Assembly: GCA_039796575.1 (NCBI GenBank)
Contig: JBDKJP010000010.1
Coordinates: 1-55,704, forward strand
DNA length: 55,704 nt
Direction of reading: 5' to 3'
DNA from: UBA668 sp039796575
GTDB taxonomy: Bacteria > Actinomycetota > Acidimicrobiia > Acidimicrobiales > Ilumatobacteraceae
Shown: positions 42,209-49,456 of the stretch, one piece after another
How positions within the stretch are numbered: position 1 is the stretch's first letter
How the letters are laid out: every line of letters begins with the position of its first letter
The notes under the pieces: generated by a model
Database searches by the model: none
What the model was told of the DNA's origin: nothing
What the model saw: the letters and a program-made list of their open reading frames with translations, nothing else
Translations under genes and position numbers: made by a program

Positions 42209-42469
42209 TCAGCCTTCCGCTTCGACGATGCCCAGGTCCCACTCGATGGAGATGCGCTCGCGCTCGGCGTCGCGCACGATGCGCTCGCGGTTGCGGCGGA
42301 ACTGCGGGTCGTCCTTGGGCAGCAGCACCAGACGAGCCAGCACGCGGGCACGGAACTCCTCGAGGACGGTGCGGTCGCCCCAGTCGCCGTAGACCTCCCA
42401 GTGCGGGGAGACCGGGCCGAGGTACGCGATGCGAGCGTGGGCTCGCGGTTCGAGTGCGGTGTCGGTCAT
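42209..42469 (-). CDS. Small conserved-looking protein directly upstream of and in frame with ppk
   Basis: The 86-residue product has a strong ribosome binding site (GGAGCACC before the ATG at 42469). The sequence combines a Tyr/Trp-rich middle (HWEVYGDWGDRTVLEEF) and a basic helical end (RRNRERIVRDAERERISIEW). No family is recognised. Its TGA is in the same reading frame as ppk with only two or three codons between, so the two may be translationally coupled or, if the stop is read through, fused. A TAGACT hexamer at 42523-42528 may be its -10. Confidence 0.65.
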   Translation of the reverse strand: MTDTALEPRAHARIAYLGPVSPHWEVYGDWGDRTVLEEFRARVLARLVLLPKDDPQFRRNRERIVRDAERERISIEWDLGIVEAEG

Positions 42470-42751
42470 GGTGGTGCTCCTGCCGGATCGGCTCGCCGGA
42501 ACGGTGGCGAGGCGGCCCGTGGAGTCTAGCGGGCCATCCCGGAGGCCCGCCCGACCAGGAAATTCGTTGCACCGCGCCCGTTTCGGGGCAGAACCGTGCT
42601 AGACCGTTCCGAACTTCGGGAACCACACCACCGGATGCGGCGTCGTATGCAGCAACGATGATGTGGTCGTCGAGGCGAAGGGCTTCGTGCGGGCGCACCA
42701 CCGAGCCGATGAGCAACCCCCATGTTCACGGCACAAAGGAGACGCAACCCC
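42470..42751. other. 282-base divergent intergenic region between the ppk-linked gene and whiB
   Basis: It carries a minus-strand TAGACT (42523-42528) facing the small gene at 42469, a 7-bp GC stem at 42529-42550, and on the plus strand a long untranslated leader ending in AAAGGAG nine bases before the ATG at 42752. No gene is visible. Confidence 0.5.
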
Positions 42752-43027
42752 ATGTACCAGAGCACCCCTGTCCCCGACTCCGATTCCGCCACGGCGTGGA
42801 TGGCCGAGGGCAACTGCCGCAACTACCCGCCGGCGGTGTTCTTCCCCAGCGACGGCGTCGGTGTCGACCGTGCCCGCAAGATCTGCAACCAGGACTGCCC
42901 GGTGAAGGAGCAGTGCCTCGACTACGCCATCGACAACCGCATCGAGCACGGCGTGTGGGGCGGCTGCAGCGAGCGTGAGCGCCGGCGCATCATCAAGCGT
43001 CGCAAGCTCGACGTCGCGGCCGTCTGA
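42752..43027 (+). CDS. WhiB-family iron-sulfur transcription factor with CxxxC spacing
   Basis: The 91-residue product is a WhiB-like protein: first cysteine in EGNCRNYPPAVFF, then ICNQDCPVKEQCLDYA, the GVWGG turn and a basic C-terminal helix (SERERRRIIKRRK). These proteins bind a [4Fe-4S] cluster and regulate transcription with the primary sigma factor. The cluster cysteines here read C-x3-C-x5-C, where the usual motif is C-x2-C-x5-C. The ATG at 42752 is chosen over 42722 because AAAGGAG lies nine bases before it. Confidence 0.9.
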   Translation: MYQSTPVPDSDSATAWMAEGNCRNYPPAVFFPSDGVGVDRARKICNQDCPVKEQCLDYAIDNRIEHGVWGGCSERERRRIIKRRKLDVAAV

Positions 43028-43050
43028 CCCGCCTCCCCCATCACTCGCAG

Positions 43051-43099
43051 AACGCGCAACGACGCCGGTGCCCGAAGGCATCCGGCGTCGTTGCGCGTT
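43051..43099. terminator. Bidirectional terminator hairpin between whiB and tatA
   Basis: An 18-bp perfect stem (AACGCGCAACGACGCCGG with its complement) encloses a 13-base loop between the convergent stops at 43027 and 43118. It can serve both genes. Confidence 0.8.
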
Positions 43100-43117
43100 G
43101 CGAATGAACTGGTGGCG

Positions 43118-43321
43118 TCAGGCCTGGCCGTCGGCCTTGGGGGCCTCGGCGGTCTCGCCGGCAGCGGCCTTCTGGCCCTCCGACAGACCTTCCTTGAACT
43201 CCTTCTGCGCCTTGCCGATGTTCTTGGCGAGCTTGGGGAGCTGCGAACCGCCGAACAGCAGCAGCACGACGAGAAGGATGATGCCGATCTCGGCCGGAGA
43301 ATCGAAGAAACCTGCGAACAT
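43118..43321 (-). CDS. tatA: Sec-independent translocase subunit TatA
   Basis: The 67-residue product has the TatA layout: a short N-terminus, one membrane helix (PAEIGIILLVVLLLFG), the FGGSQLPKLAKNIGKAQKEFKE amphipathic helix and an acidic Ala-rich tail. It forms the pore component of the twin-arginine pathway in the membrane. tatC is not in the window. TAGTCT lies six bases before the ATG at 43321. Confidence 0.92.
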   Translation of the reverse strand: MFAGFFDSPAEIGIILLVVLLLFGGSQLPKLAKNIGKAQKEFKEGLSEGQKAAAGETAEAPKADGQA

Positions 43322-43327
43322 GCGGAC

Positions 43328-43333
43328 AGACTA
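43328..43333 (-). promoter_or_regulatory. Putative -10 element of a leaderless tatA promoter (TAGTCT)
   Basis: TAGTCT lies exactly six bases before the ATG at 43321; the same hexamer and spacing precede the GMC gene at 52041. Confidence 0.5.
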
Positions 43334-43400
43334 GCCCTCTCGGTCGGACTTCGCGGGGCGCGGCGGATTTTCCGCCGAGCAGCTCGACCGAGGTGCGCGG

Positions 43401-43670
43401 TCAGGCCGAGGTGCGGCGTGCGGCCTGCGCGCGCTGGCGACGCAGACGGCGGCGCTCACGCTCGGAGAGCCCGCCCCAGATGCCGAACTTCTCGCCGTTG
43501 ACGAGGGCGTACTCGAGGCAGTCGGTACGGACCACGCAGCCACGGCAGACTTCCTTGGCCTCACGGGTGGAGGCGCCACGCTCGGGGAAGAACAGGTCGG
43601 GGTCGACACCGAGGCAGTTCGCCTCGTCCTGCCAGTTGCCCTTCGGTTCGGTGTTCAGTTCGATCTGCAT
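43401..43670 (-). CDS. whiB2: WhiB2/WhmD-like iron-sulfur transcription factor
   Basis: The 89-residue product has the four cluster cysteines in the order NCLGVDPDLFFPERG and VCRGCVVRTDCLEYAL (C-x2-C-x5-C), the GIWGGLSERERRRLRRQR turn-and-helix typical of the WhiB2/WhmD group, whose members are linked with cell division and septation. GGGAGG precedes the ATG. Its promoter region carries a strong palindrome (43715-43740). Confidence 0.9.
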   Translation of the reverse strand: MQIELNTEPKGNWQDEANCLGVDPDLFFPERGASTREAKEVCRGCVVRTDCLEYALVNGEKFGIWGGLSERERRRLRRQRAQAARRTSA

Positions 43671-43714
43671 GTGGGCGGCCTCCCTGCGCTAGGCCCTCGG
43701 GGTGCCGGCTGCTC

Positions 43715-43740
43715 GACACCCCTGTAATTACATGGGTGTC
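43715..43740. promoter_or_regulatory. 26-bp palindromic operator in the whiB2-like promoter
   Basis: GACACCC-C-TGTAATTACA-T-GGGTGTC is a dyad with a perfect AT-rich 10-bp core and perfect 7-bp outer arms, broken by a single C/T mismatch pair. It is unusually AT-rich for this genome and lies just downstream of a possible -10 (GACAAT on the minus strand, 43741-43746 region), where a bound protein would block transcription of the whiB2-like gene. Confidence 0.65.
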
Positions 43741-43812
43741 ATTGTCCACTATCACATCACCTTCGCGCAAGAGGACATTTCGTGAAGGTCCTGACAAGGG
43801 TTTTCGCGCGAA

Positions 43813-45831
43813 TCATGCGGAGCGGCGTCCGCCTCGGCCACGCGCGAGCTGTCGCTTGTGCTCGATGAAGTCGACGAGCACGTAATCGCCGAGCGTCTCG
43901 GGGTTCGTGAAGAAGGCGCGACCCCGGTTCACGGCGGTCAACTGCTCGACGAAGCTCTTCAACCCGTAGTCGGCGTCGAGCATGAACGTGTTGATGCGGA
44001 TGCCGTCCTTCGTGCACCGCGCCGCCTCGCGCAACGTGGCCTCGATGGTCTCCTGCACGGGCGGGTAGTTGAAGAACACGTCGCCCCGCGGGGTGATGTG
44101 GGCGGTCGGCTCGCCGTCGGTGATCATGATGATCTGCTTCGTGCCGGTCTGGCGCGACAGCATCTGGCGGGCGAGCGTGAAGCCGTGGTGCATGTTGGTG
44201 CCGTACGCGAAGTCCCAACTCACCTCGGGCAGTTCTGCGGCAGTGAGCGCGTACGCGGTTTCGCTGAACCCGACGATGCCCATGAAGTCGCGAGGGAACT
44301 GCGAGGTGATGAGCGCGTGCAACGCCATCGCCACCTTCTTCGCCGGCAGGAAGTTGTCGCGCATCGGCATGCTCATCGAGAGGTCGAGCATGAGCACGGT
44401 GCTGCTGCGCGTGAGGTGCTCGGTGCGCTCGATCTCGAAGTCGTCGGGCGACAGGCGCACCGGGGTCTCGGGACCGTTGCGACGCACCGCGTTGCGGATG
44501 GTGCGGTGGAGGTCGAGTTGGAACGGGTCGCCGTACTCGTACTGCTTGGTCTCGTACGTGCGCTCGTGGCCGAAGCCGAGCTTTGTGGTGGCGTGCTGCC
44601 CCGTCTTGTCCTTCGCCAGCCGCGAGAACAGGTCGCGCAACGAGTTGTTGCCGATCTTGCGCAGGCCGCGTGGGGTGAGCTCGAGCTTGCCGTCCTTCTG
44701 GTGGATGAGCCCGCTCTCCTCGAGCATCTTCGTGATCTCGGCCAGCCGTTCGAGCGAACGTGCCGCATCGTCGCCGAGCAGGTCGCGCACGCGGTCCATG
44801 TCGGCCTCGGCGAGTGCGCCGGGCGTGGTGGCGTTGCGCATCAGGTTCTCGAGCTGGTCGAGCTCGCCGAGCTCCTGCATGGTCTGCATCGCCTGCGCCA
44901 TGCCCATCGGGTCCTGGCCCTGGAAGTCGTACGACTGGCCCCAGCCCTGCTGCGGGAACATCGACTGCAGGTTGCGGCCGAGCTGATCCATCTGCCAGCG
45001 CAGGTCCATGTCGTCGAGCAACTGATCGCTGAGTTGCTGCAGCTGCGCCCGCTGCTCGGGCGTCATCGAGTTCATCATCGCCTGCATGGCCGCCATGCGC
45101 TGGGCCATCTGCTCGAGCAGCTCCTCGAGGCTCTGCGGGTTCTCGGGGAAGAAGTCGCCGTGCTGCTGCATGAACTGCTCGAACCCGGGGTCCTCGCCGC
45201 GCTGCTGCCGTTCGATCATCTCGTTGAGCGCGGCCATCATGTCCTTCATGCGGGCCATGTCCTCGGGGGTCATGTTCTGCACCGCCGACGACATCTGGTC
45301 GACCGCCTGCTGCATCAGTTGCTGACGGAGCTGGTCCATCAACTCCTCGAAGCGCTGCCGCGCGTCGTTGCTCTCGAAGTCGTACGCCGACAGCTCGCGC
45401 ACCCGGCCGGCGAGGTCGGGCGGCATCATGTCGAGCCGGAAGTTGCGCTCGGCCGCGGCGTCACGGGCGTGCTGGGCGCGACGTTCGTCGCCGCTGCGTT
45501 CGGCATCGGCGGTGGCGTTCTCGATGGCGTGACGTTCCTCGTCGAGGATGTCGTCGAGTGCGTCGGCGATCTCCTGGTACACGCCACCGAGGTCGAAGTT
45601 CTCGAGCCGCTGCTGGCGCTGCTCGCGCAGTTGGCGCATCAGGTCGCGCAGGCCCTGGATCTGCTCGCCGTTGCGGTCGGTCATGCCCTGCTGCAGCATG
45701 CGTCGCAGCGCGGCGTTCACGTCGCCGTGGTACAGGAGGTCGTCGGTGATCTCGTCGAACAGGCTGTCGGCATCCAGGTCGAAGCCCTTCTGCGTGCCGT
45801 CCCAGGCCGAGTAGGTGAACCGTTGTGCCAT
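43813..45831 (-). CDS. Von Willebrand factor A domain protein (MoxR-associated type)
   Basis: The 672-residue product has a long Gln/Met/Asp-rich helical N-terminal region (about residues 1-420) and a C-terminal VWA domain (about 455-660) with a MIDAS DLSMSM (DxSxS) and TDGEPT. Such VWA proteins act with MoxR-type AAA+ ATPases to remodel or insert metal into target proteins in the cytoplasm. The likely partner is the MoxR gene at 52051, separated by about six kilobases of other genes. The ATG at 45831 has TAGCGT six bases upstream. Confidence 0.85.
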   Translation of the reverse strand: MAQRFTYSAWDGTQKGFDLDADSLFDEITDDLLYHGDVNAALRRMLQQGMTDRNGEQIQGLRDLMRQLREQRQQRLENFDLGGVYQEIADALDDILDEERHAIENATADAERSGDERRAQHARDAAAERNFRLDMMPPDLAGRVRELSAYDFESNDARQRFEELMDQLRQQLMQQAVDQMSSAVQNMTPEDMARMKDMMAALNEMIERQQRGEDPGFEQFMQQHGDFFPENPQSLEELLEQMAQRMAAMQAMMNSMTPEQRAQLQQLSDQLLDDMDLRWQMDQLGRNLQSMFPQQGWGQSYDFQGQDPMGMAQAMQTMQELGELDQLENLMRNATTPGALAEADMDRVRDLLGDDAARSLERLAEITKMLEESGLIHQKDGKLELTPRGLRKIGNNSLRDLFSRLAKDKTGQHATTKLGFGHERTYETKQYEYGDPFQLDLHRTIRNAVRRNGPETPVRLSPDDFEIERTEHLTRSSTVLMLDLSMSMPMRDNFLPAKKVAMALHALITSQFPRDFMGIVGFSETAYALTAAELPEVSWDFAYGTNMHHGFTLARQMLSRQTGTKQIIMITDGEPTAHITPRGDVFFNYPPVQETIEATLREAARCTKDGIRINTFMLDADYGLKSFVEQLTAVNRGRAFFTNPETLGDYVLVDFIEHKRQLARGRGGRRSA

Positions 45832-45837
45832 GGGCGA

Positions 45838-45843
45838 ACGCTA
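45838..45843 (-). promoter_or_regulatory. Putative -10 element of a leaderless promoter (TAGCGT)
   Basis: TAGCGT lies six bases before the ATG of the VWA gene at 45831. Confidence 0.45.
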
Positions 45844-45925
45844 CAACCACCGGCGACGCCGTGATCGATCGTGAACGGCGGATGAACCCGCTTGTGAAAG
45901 CGCGCACGAGCGTCGACCCTGGTGG

Positions 45926-45931
45926 TACCGT
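45926..45931 (+). promoter_or_regulatory. Putative -10 element of a leaderless promoter (TACCGT)
   Basis: TACCGT lies eight bases before the ATG at 45940, which supports that start over the GTG at 45922. Confidence 0.4.
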
Positions 45932-45939
45932 TTTGGTCG

Positions 45940-46491
45940 ATGCGAGTCCCTCGAACGTTCGCGTTCGTCGACCTCTCCGGGTTCACGAACTACACGGCGG
46001 CCTTCGGCGACGACGCGGCCGGACGCCTGCTCAGTGCGTTCCGCTCGCTCACCCGCGAGATCGCCAGCGAGCGCGGCGTGCGCATCGCCAAGTGGTTGGG
46101 CGACGGCTGCATGATCGTCTCGGTCGAGCAGGAGGCGTGCATCGCCTTCGCGCTCGAGCTCGAGCACCGCTCGGCCGAGGTGTGCGCACCGCTGCAGTTG
46201 CGCGTCGGACTCGCCACCGGGCACGCCCTGCTGTTCGAGGGCGACGACTACATCGGTTCGGCCGTCAACATGGCCGCCCGTCTGTGCGACTCGGCCGGCC
46301 CGCAGGAGGTGCTGCTGCCCACGATGCAGCTCGAGCGACTGCCCCAGGGCGTGGAGGCCGCCGGCCAGCACGACATCGAGCTGCGCGGGTTCCCCGGGCC
46401 CATCAACGTGGTCGAGCTGAGTGGGCGTCCGGTGCTCGCCGCATCGAACGACACGGGCGAGCTCTGGACCCGCACCCCGTTCAACGTCTGA
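45940..46491 (+). CDS. Class III nucleotidyl cyclase-domain protein
   Basis: The 183-residue product is essentially one adenylate/guanylate cyclase catalytic domain: FAFVDLSGFTNYTAAFGDDAA holds the first metal-binding Asp, KWLGDGCMIV the second, and the fold closes with GSAVNMAARLCDSAG. No sensor or membrane domain is attached. Whether it is active cannot be told from one chain, because such domains work as dimers. It is followed 10 nt later by a PP-loop protein gene. Confidence 0.85.
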   Translation: MRVPRTFAFVDLSGFTNYTAAFGDDAAGRLLSAFRSLTREIASERGVRIAKWLGDGCMIVSVEQEACIAFALELEHRSAEVCAPLQLRVGLATGHALLFEGDDYIGSAVNMAARLCDSAGPQEVLLPTMQLERLPQGVEAAGQHDIELRGFPGPINVVELSGRPVLAASNDTGELWTRTPFNV

Positions 46492-46501
46492 CCGTCGCGT
46501 G

Positions 46502-47602
46502 ATGCGTCTGCGCCGCACGCGCACGCTCGTGGCCGACGACCATCAGGTCGAGCCCGTCGACGGCGGGTGGGTCACGTCGGTGCGCGTCGTCGCGCCCGGC
46601 CAACCGGCCCGCAGACTGGTGCTGCGGTTGCACGACGAGGTCGCGACGCCGCACGGCGACACACCGATCGACACCACGGCCACGCCGTTCCTGCCGATGC
46701 TCACGATGCTGGCCGGCGCGGTGGGCGCGAGGTTGCGACTCGAGGCGCCGGTCGACGCGGGGGCGCTCGACGGCGCCGCACGTGCCGCAGGGTTGCTGCG
46801 CGAGTGGTTCGACTGGCCGGCGCTGACGGTGTCGGCGCCCACCACCACGCTCCCCGCCCTCCCCCATCGCAGTGCCGCGCTGTTCTTCTCGCGTGGGCTG
46901 GATTCGACGTGGTCGCTGTTCCGCGGTGGCACCCCGGTGCACCACCTCGTCGCCATCGACTGGGAGGACGCGCCGCTCGCGAGCGACGGCACGCGCGCCA
47001 TCATGCGCGGCACGAAGGCCGCCGCTGCCGACCTCGGGCTGCCGTTGCACCGGGTGAGCTCCAACTACCGCCAGTTCTCCGACGCGGTGATCGGCTGGGA
47101 CGAGGCCGTGGGCCCGACGCTCGCGTCGTTCTCGCTGCTGCTCTCGCCGCTGGCCGACCAGGTCATCATCTCCGCCACGTTGCCCGGGCACCTGATGCGT
47201 CCGAAGGGCACCCACCCCGACCTCGATCCGCTCTGGTCGTCGTCGGTCACCGCCGTGCGGCACTTCGGTGTCGATCTCGGGCGCTGTGACAAGGCCGCCG
47301 CGGTGGCCGACGAACCGTTCGTGCAACAGTGGCTGAAGGTGTGCTGGGAGCGCGCCGGCGACGGCAACTGCGGCATGTGCCCGAAGTGCCAGATGACGAT
47401 GAGCAACTTCGAGGCCGTCGATCGCCTCGGCGCGGTGGCGGCCCGGTTCGATGCACCGTTGTCGGCCGAGGTGGTGCGAACCTTCGGCAAGGTCCACGTC
47501 GCGCCGGAGAACCTCGCCGATGTCGTCGAACACCTCCCTGACGGCGAGCTCCGCCAGGCATGGTGCGGTGTGGCGGCCCAGAACGGGGTGCAGCCGGGAT
47601 GA
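46502..47602 (+). CDS. PP-loop (QueC-like) ATP-pyrophosphatase-fold protein
   Basis: The 366-residue product has an N-terminal ~110-residue region of unknown fold and then a PP-loop domain starting with ALFFSRGLDSTWSLF; the standard motif is SGGxDS, so the second residue is Arg. Near the C-terminus NCGMCPKCQMTMSNFEAV supplies a Cys-rich zinc-type site like that of QueC. It probably adenylates a carboxylate or similar group in a tailoring reaction; no other queuosine genes are nearby, so a role in the neighbouring glycan or sulfate genes is equally possible. Its stop overlaps the next ATG (ATGA). Confidence 0.75.
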   Translation: MRLRRTRTLVADDHQVEPVDGGWVTSVRVVAPGQPARRLVLRLHDEVATPHGDTPIDTTATPFLPMLTMLAGAVGARLRLEAPVDAGALDGAARAAGLLREWFDWPALTVSAPTTTLPALPHRSAALFFSRGLDSTWSLFRGGTPVHHLVAIDWEDAPLASDGTRAIMRGTKAAAADLGLPLHRVSSNYRQFSDAVIGWDEAVGPTLASFSLLLSPLADQVIISATLPGHLMRPKGTHPDLDPLWSSSVTAVRHFGVDLGRCDKAAAVADEPFVQQWLKVCWERAGDGNCGMCPKCQMTMSNFEAVDRLGAVAARFDAPLSAEVVRTFGKVHVAPENLADVVEHLPDGELRQAWCGVAAQNGVQPG

Positions 47603-48549
47603 ACCAGCCCCTTCGCGGTGCGGTGCTCGACGTGCGCGAGCCGAGGCTGCTCGACGACGTCGCGCTCGCCGCCGAGCTCGGCCTCGCGGTGGTGCGCATC
47701 GACGTGCCCTGGGCCGAGGCGCAGCCGCGCGCCGGAGCCTTCGACGGCGACGTGTTCGAACGGGTGCACGGCGCCGCCCAGGCAGCGCGTGCCGCAGGGC
47801 TGCGCACCTGGTTCCGGCTGCTCCAACCCACCGTGCCGTGGTGGTTCGAGAACGAGGGCGGCTTCACCGACGACCGCACCGCCGGCCACTGGTGGCCGCG
47901 TTGGGTGGAGCTCGCGGCCGAACGCCTGGGCGACGTGGCCGACGGTTGGGTGCCGTTGGAGGCGCCGCTCGGTGTCGCCGACCGGTTGATGCCCGACGAC
48001 CCGCGCCGTCACGGCGAGGTGATGCACACGCTGGTCACCGCGTGGCGCGACGCGTGGCGACTGCTGCACGGCCCCGCGCCGGTGATCGCCTCGCTCGACG
48101 TCGCCGTGGTGCGACCCACCGACGACACGCCGCCCGCGCGCGAAGCCGCGCGCCGGCTGGACAAGCTGCGCTGGGGCGTGTGGTTCCAGGGCTTCGCCGA
48201 CGGCGTGGTGCGCATCCCCGGCCGCGCCGACCGCGAGCTGCCCGACCTCGCCGGCTCGGCCGACGTGATCGGCCTCGCACTGCGTGGCGACTGGGAGACA
48301 TGTCTCTACCGGGCCGCCGAGTACGGGCTCGACCGGCCGCTCGCCCTCACCGCCAAACCGACCGGCGACACCGACGCGCAGCGGTCCAGTGCCATCACCG
48401 CGATGTGGCGGGAGACCCACCGCGCCGCAGCGCAGCTCGACGTGACGGCCGTGCTCGCCACCCCGTTCGCCGACGCGGAGGGCAACCTCGGCATCGTGAC
48501 GCGCGACCGCGAGTTGAAGGACTCCGGCAACGCGTTCCTGGTCGACTGA
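47599..48549 (+). CDS. GH1-like TIM-barrel protein lacking the nucleophile motif
   Basis: The 316-residue product follows family 1 glycoside hydrolase order in shortened form: VVRIDVPWAEAQPRAGAFD, a RTWFRLLQPTVPWWFENEGG segment (the LHHFDLPQ-like strand), WVPLEAP where GH1 has the WxTxNEP acid/base motif, and LALTAKPTGDTDAQR where GH1 has ITENG and DxxR. The nucleophile Glu is absent, and the acid/base site is altered. GH1 enzymes are usually 430-490 residues. I infer a carbohydrate-binding, non-hydrolytic relative. Start overlaps the PP-loop stop by four bases. Confidence 0.65.
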   Translation: MNQPLRGAVLDVREPRLLDDVALAAELGLAVVRIDVPWAEAQPRAGAFDGDVFERVHGAAQAARAAGLRTWFRLLQPTVPWWFENEGGFTDDRTAGHWWPRWVELAAERLGDVADGWVPLEAPLGVADRLMPDDPRRHGEVMHTLVTAWRDAWRLLHGPAPVIASLDVAVVRPTDDTPPAREAARRLDKLRWGVWFQGFADGVVRIPGRADRELPDLAGSADVIGLALRGDWETCLYRAAEYGLDRPLALTAKPTGDTDAQRSSAITAMWRETHRAAAQLDVTAVLATPFADAEGNLGIVTRDRELKDSGNAFLVD

Positions 48550-48566
48550 CGGTCGCGACGCGTGGG

Positions 48567-48572
48567 TAGTGT
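48567..48572 (+). promoter_or_regulatory. Putative -10 element of a leaderless promoter (TAGTGT)
   Basis: TAGTGT lies seven bases before the ATG at 48580. Confidence 0.4.
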
Positions 48573-48579
48573 CGACGTG

Positions 48580-49452
48580 ATGGGGGTCTTCGTCGTCGGG
48601 ATGCATCGCTCCGGCACGTCCACGTTGGTGCGCATGTTCGAGGCGGCGGGGTTCCACGCCGGCGAGGAGGCCGACTTCCACCCACCCACCGAGCACGACC
48701 CCGAAGGGCATCGCGAGCACATCGCCCTGTGGGGCACCGACGAGGCCGTGCTCGCGTACATCGGCCGCAGCTGGGACGATCCCGTCGGCATCGACTGGGA
48801 TGCGCTCACCGACACCCAGCGCGCCGACGTGCTCGGCGCAGTCGTCGCCGCCGCGCCGGCGTTCACCCACACCGAGCCGTGGGTGGCCAAGGATCCCCGG
48901 CTCTGCCTGACGCTCCCGCTGTGGGCGCACTGCGTGCCCGGTGCCTCGGCGGTGTTCGTGCACCGCAACCCGCTGGAGGTGGCCGAGTCGCTGCGCGCCC
49001 GCGACGGTTGGCCGCTCGCTGCCGGGATCGCGCTGTGGGAGGCCTACGTGCGCGCTGCACTCCGGGGGCTCGCCGTCCTGCCCCACGCTGCCGTCGACTT
49101 CGACGCGCTGCTCGAGCAACCGGACGCCGAGGTGCAATCCCTGCTCGAGCGGCTGCACGCCGCCGGCGGCGTGGCAGCACCGTCCGGAGGCTCCGCTCCC
49201 CCGCCCATCCGGCCCGACCGCGTCCGTCACCGGCGCACGACGGACGAGACCGCGGCGCACCTCAACCCGGCACAGCGCGACCTGCTCGACGCCGTGCACC
49301 TCCGGGTGGCGGACCACCCTGACGCGGACGCTGCGTGCCGCGCCGCCGCGGCGACGCCGGTCTCCGAGTCGGCCGCCGACCTGCTCGCGGTGCTGGCGAA
49401 GCAGCGACGCGACGCGATCGCGCTGCACCACCGCGTCGGCGACGTCGACTGA
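48580..49452 (+). CDS. PAPS-dependent sulfotransferase-family protein
   Basis: The 290-residue product starts VFVVGMHRSGTSTLVRMFEA, the 5'-phosphosulfate-binding loop of sulfotransferases, and later has AVFVHRNPLEVAESLRAR, the 3'-phosphate-binding segment. It would transfer sulfate from PAPS to a glycan or lipid acceptor. The C-terminal third is Ala/Arg-rich and less typical. The ATG at 48580 is supported by TAGTGT seven bases upstream. It is convergent with the membrane protein gene at 49457. Confidence 0.8.
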   Translation: MGVFVVGMHRSGTSTLVRMFEAAGFHAGEEADFHPPTEHDPEGHREHIALWGTDEAVLAYIGRSWDDPVGIDWDALTDTQRADVLGAVVAAAPAFTHTEPWVAKDPRLCLTLPLWAHCVPGASAVFVHRNPLEVAESLRARDGWPLAAGIALWEAYVRAALRGLAVLPHAAVDFDALLEQPDAEVQSLLERLHAAGGVAAPSGGSAPPPIRPDRVRHRRTTDETAAHLNPAQRDLLDAVHLRVADHPDADAACRAAAATPVSESAADLLAVLAKQRRDAIALHHRVGDVD

Positions 49453-49456
49453 CCGG

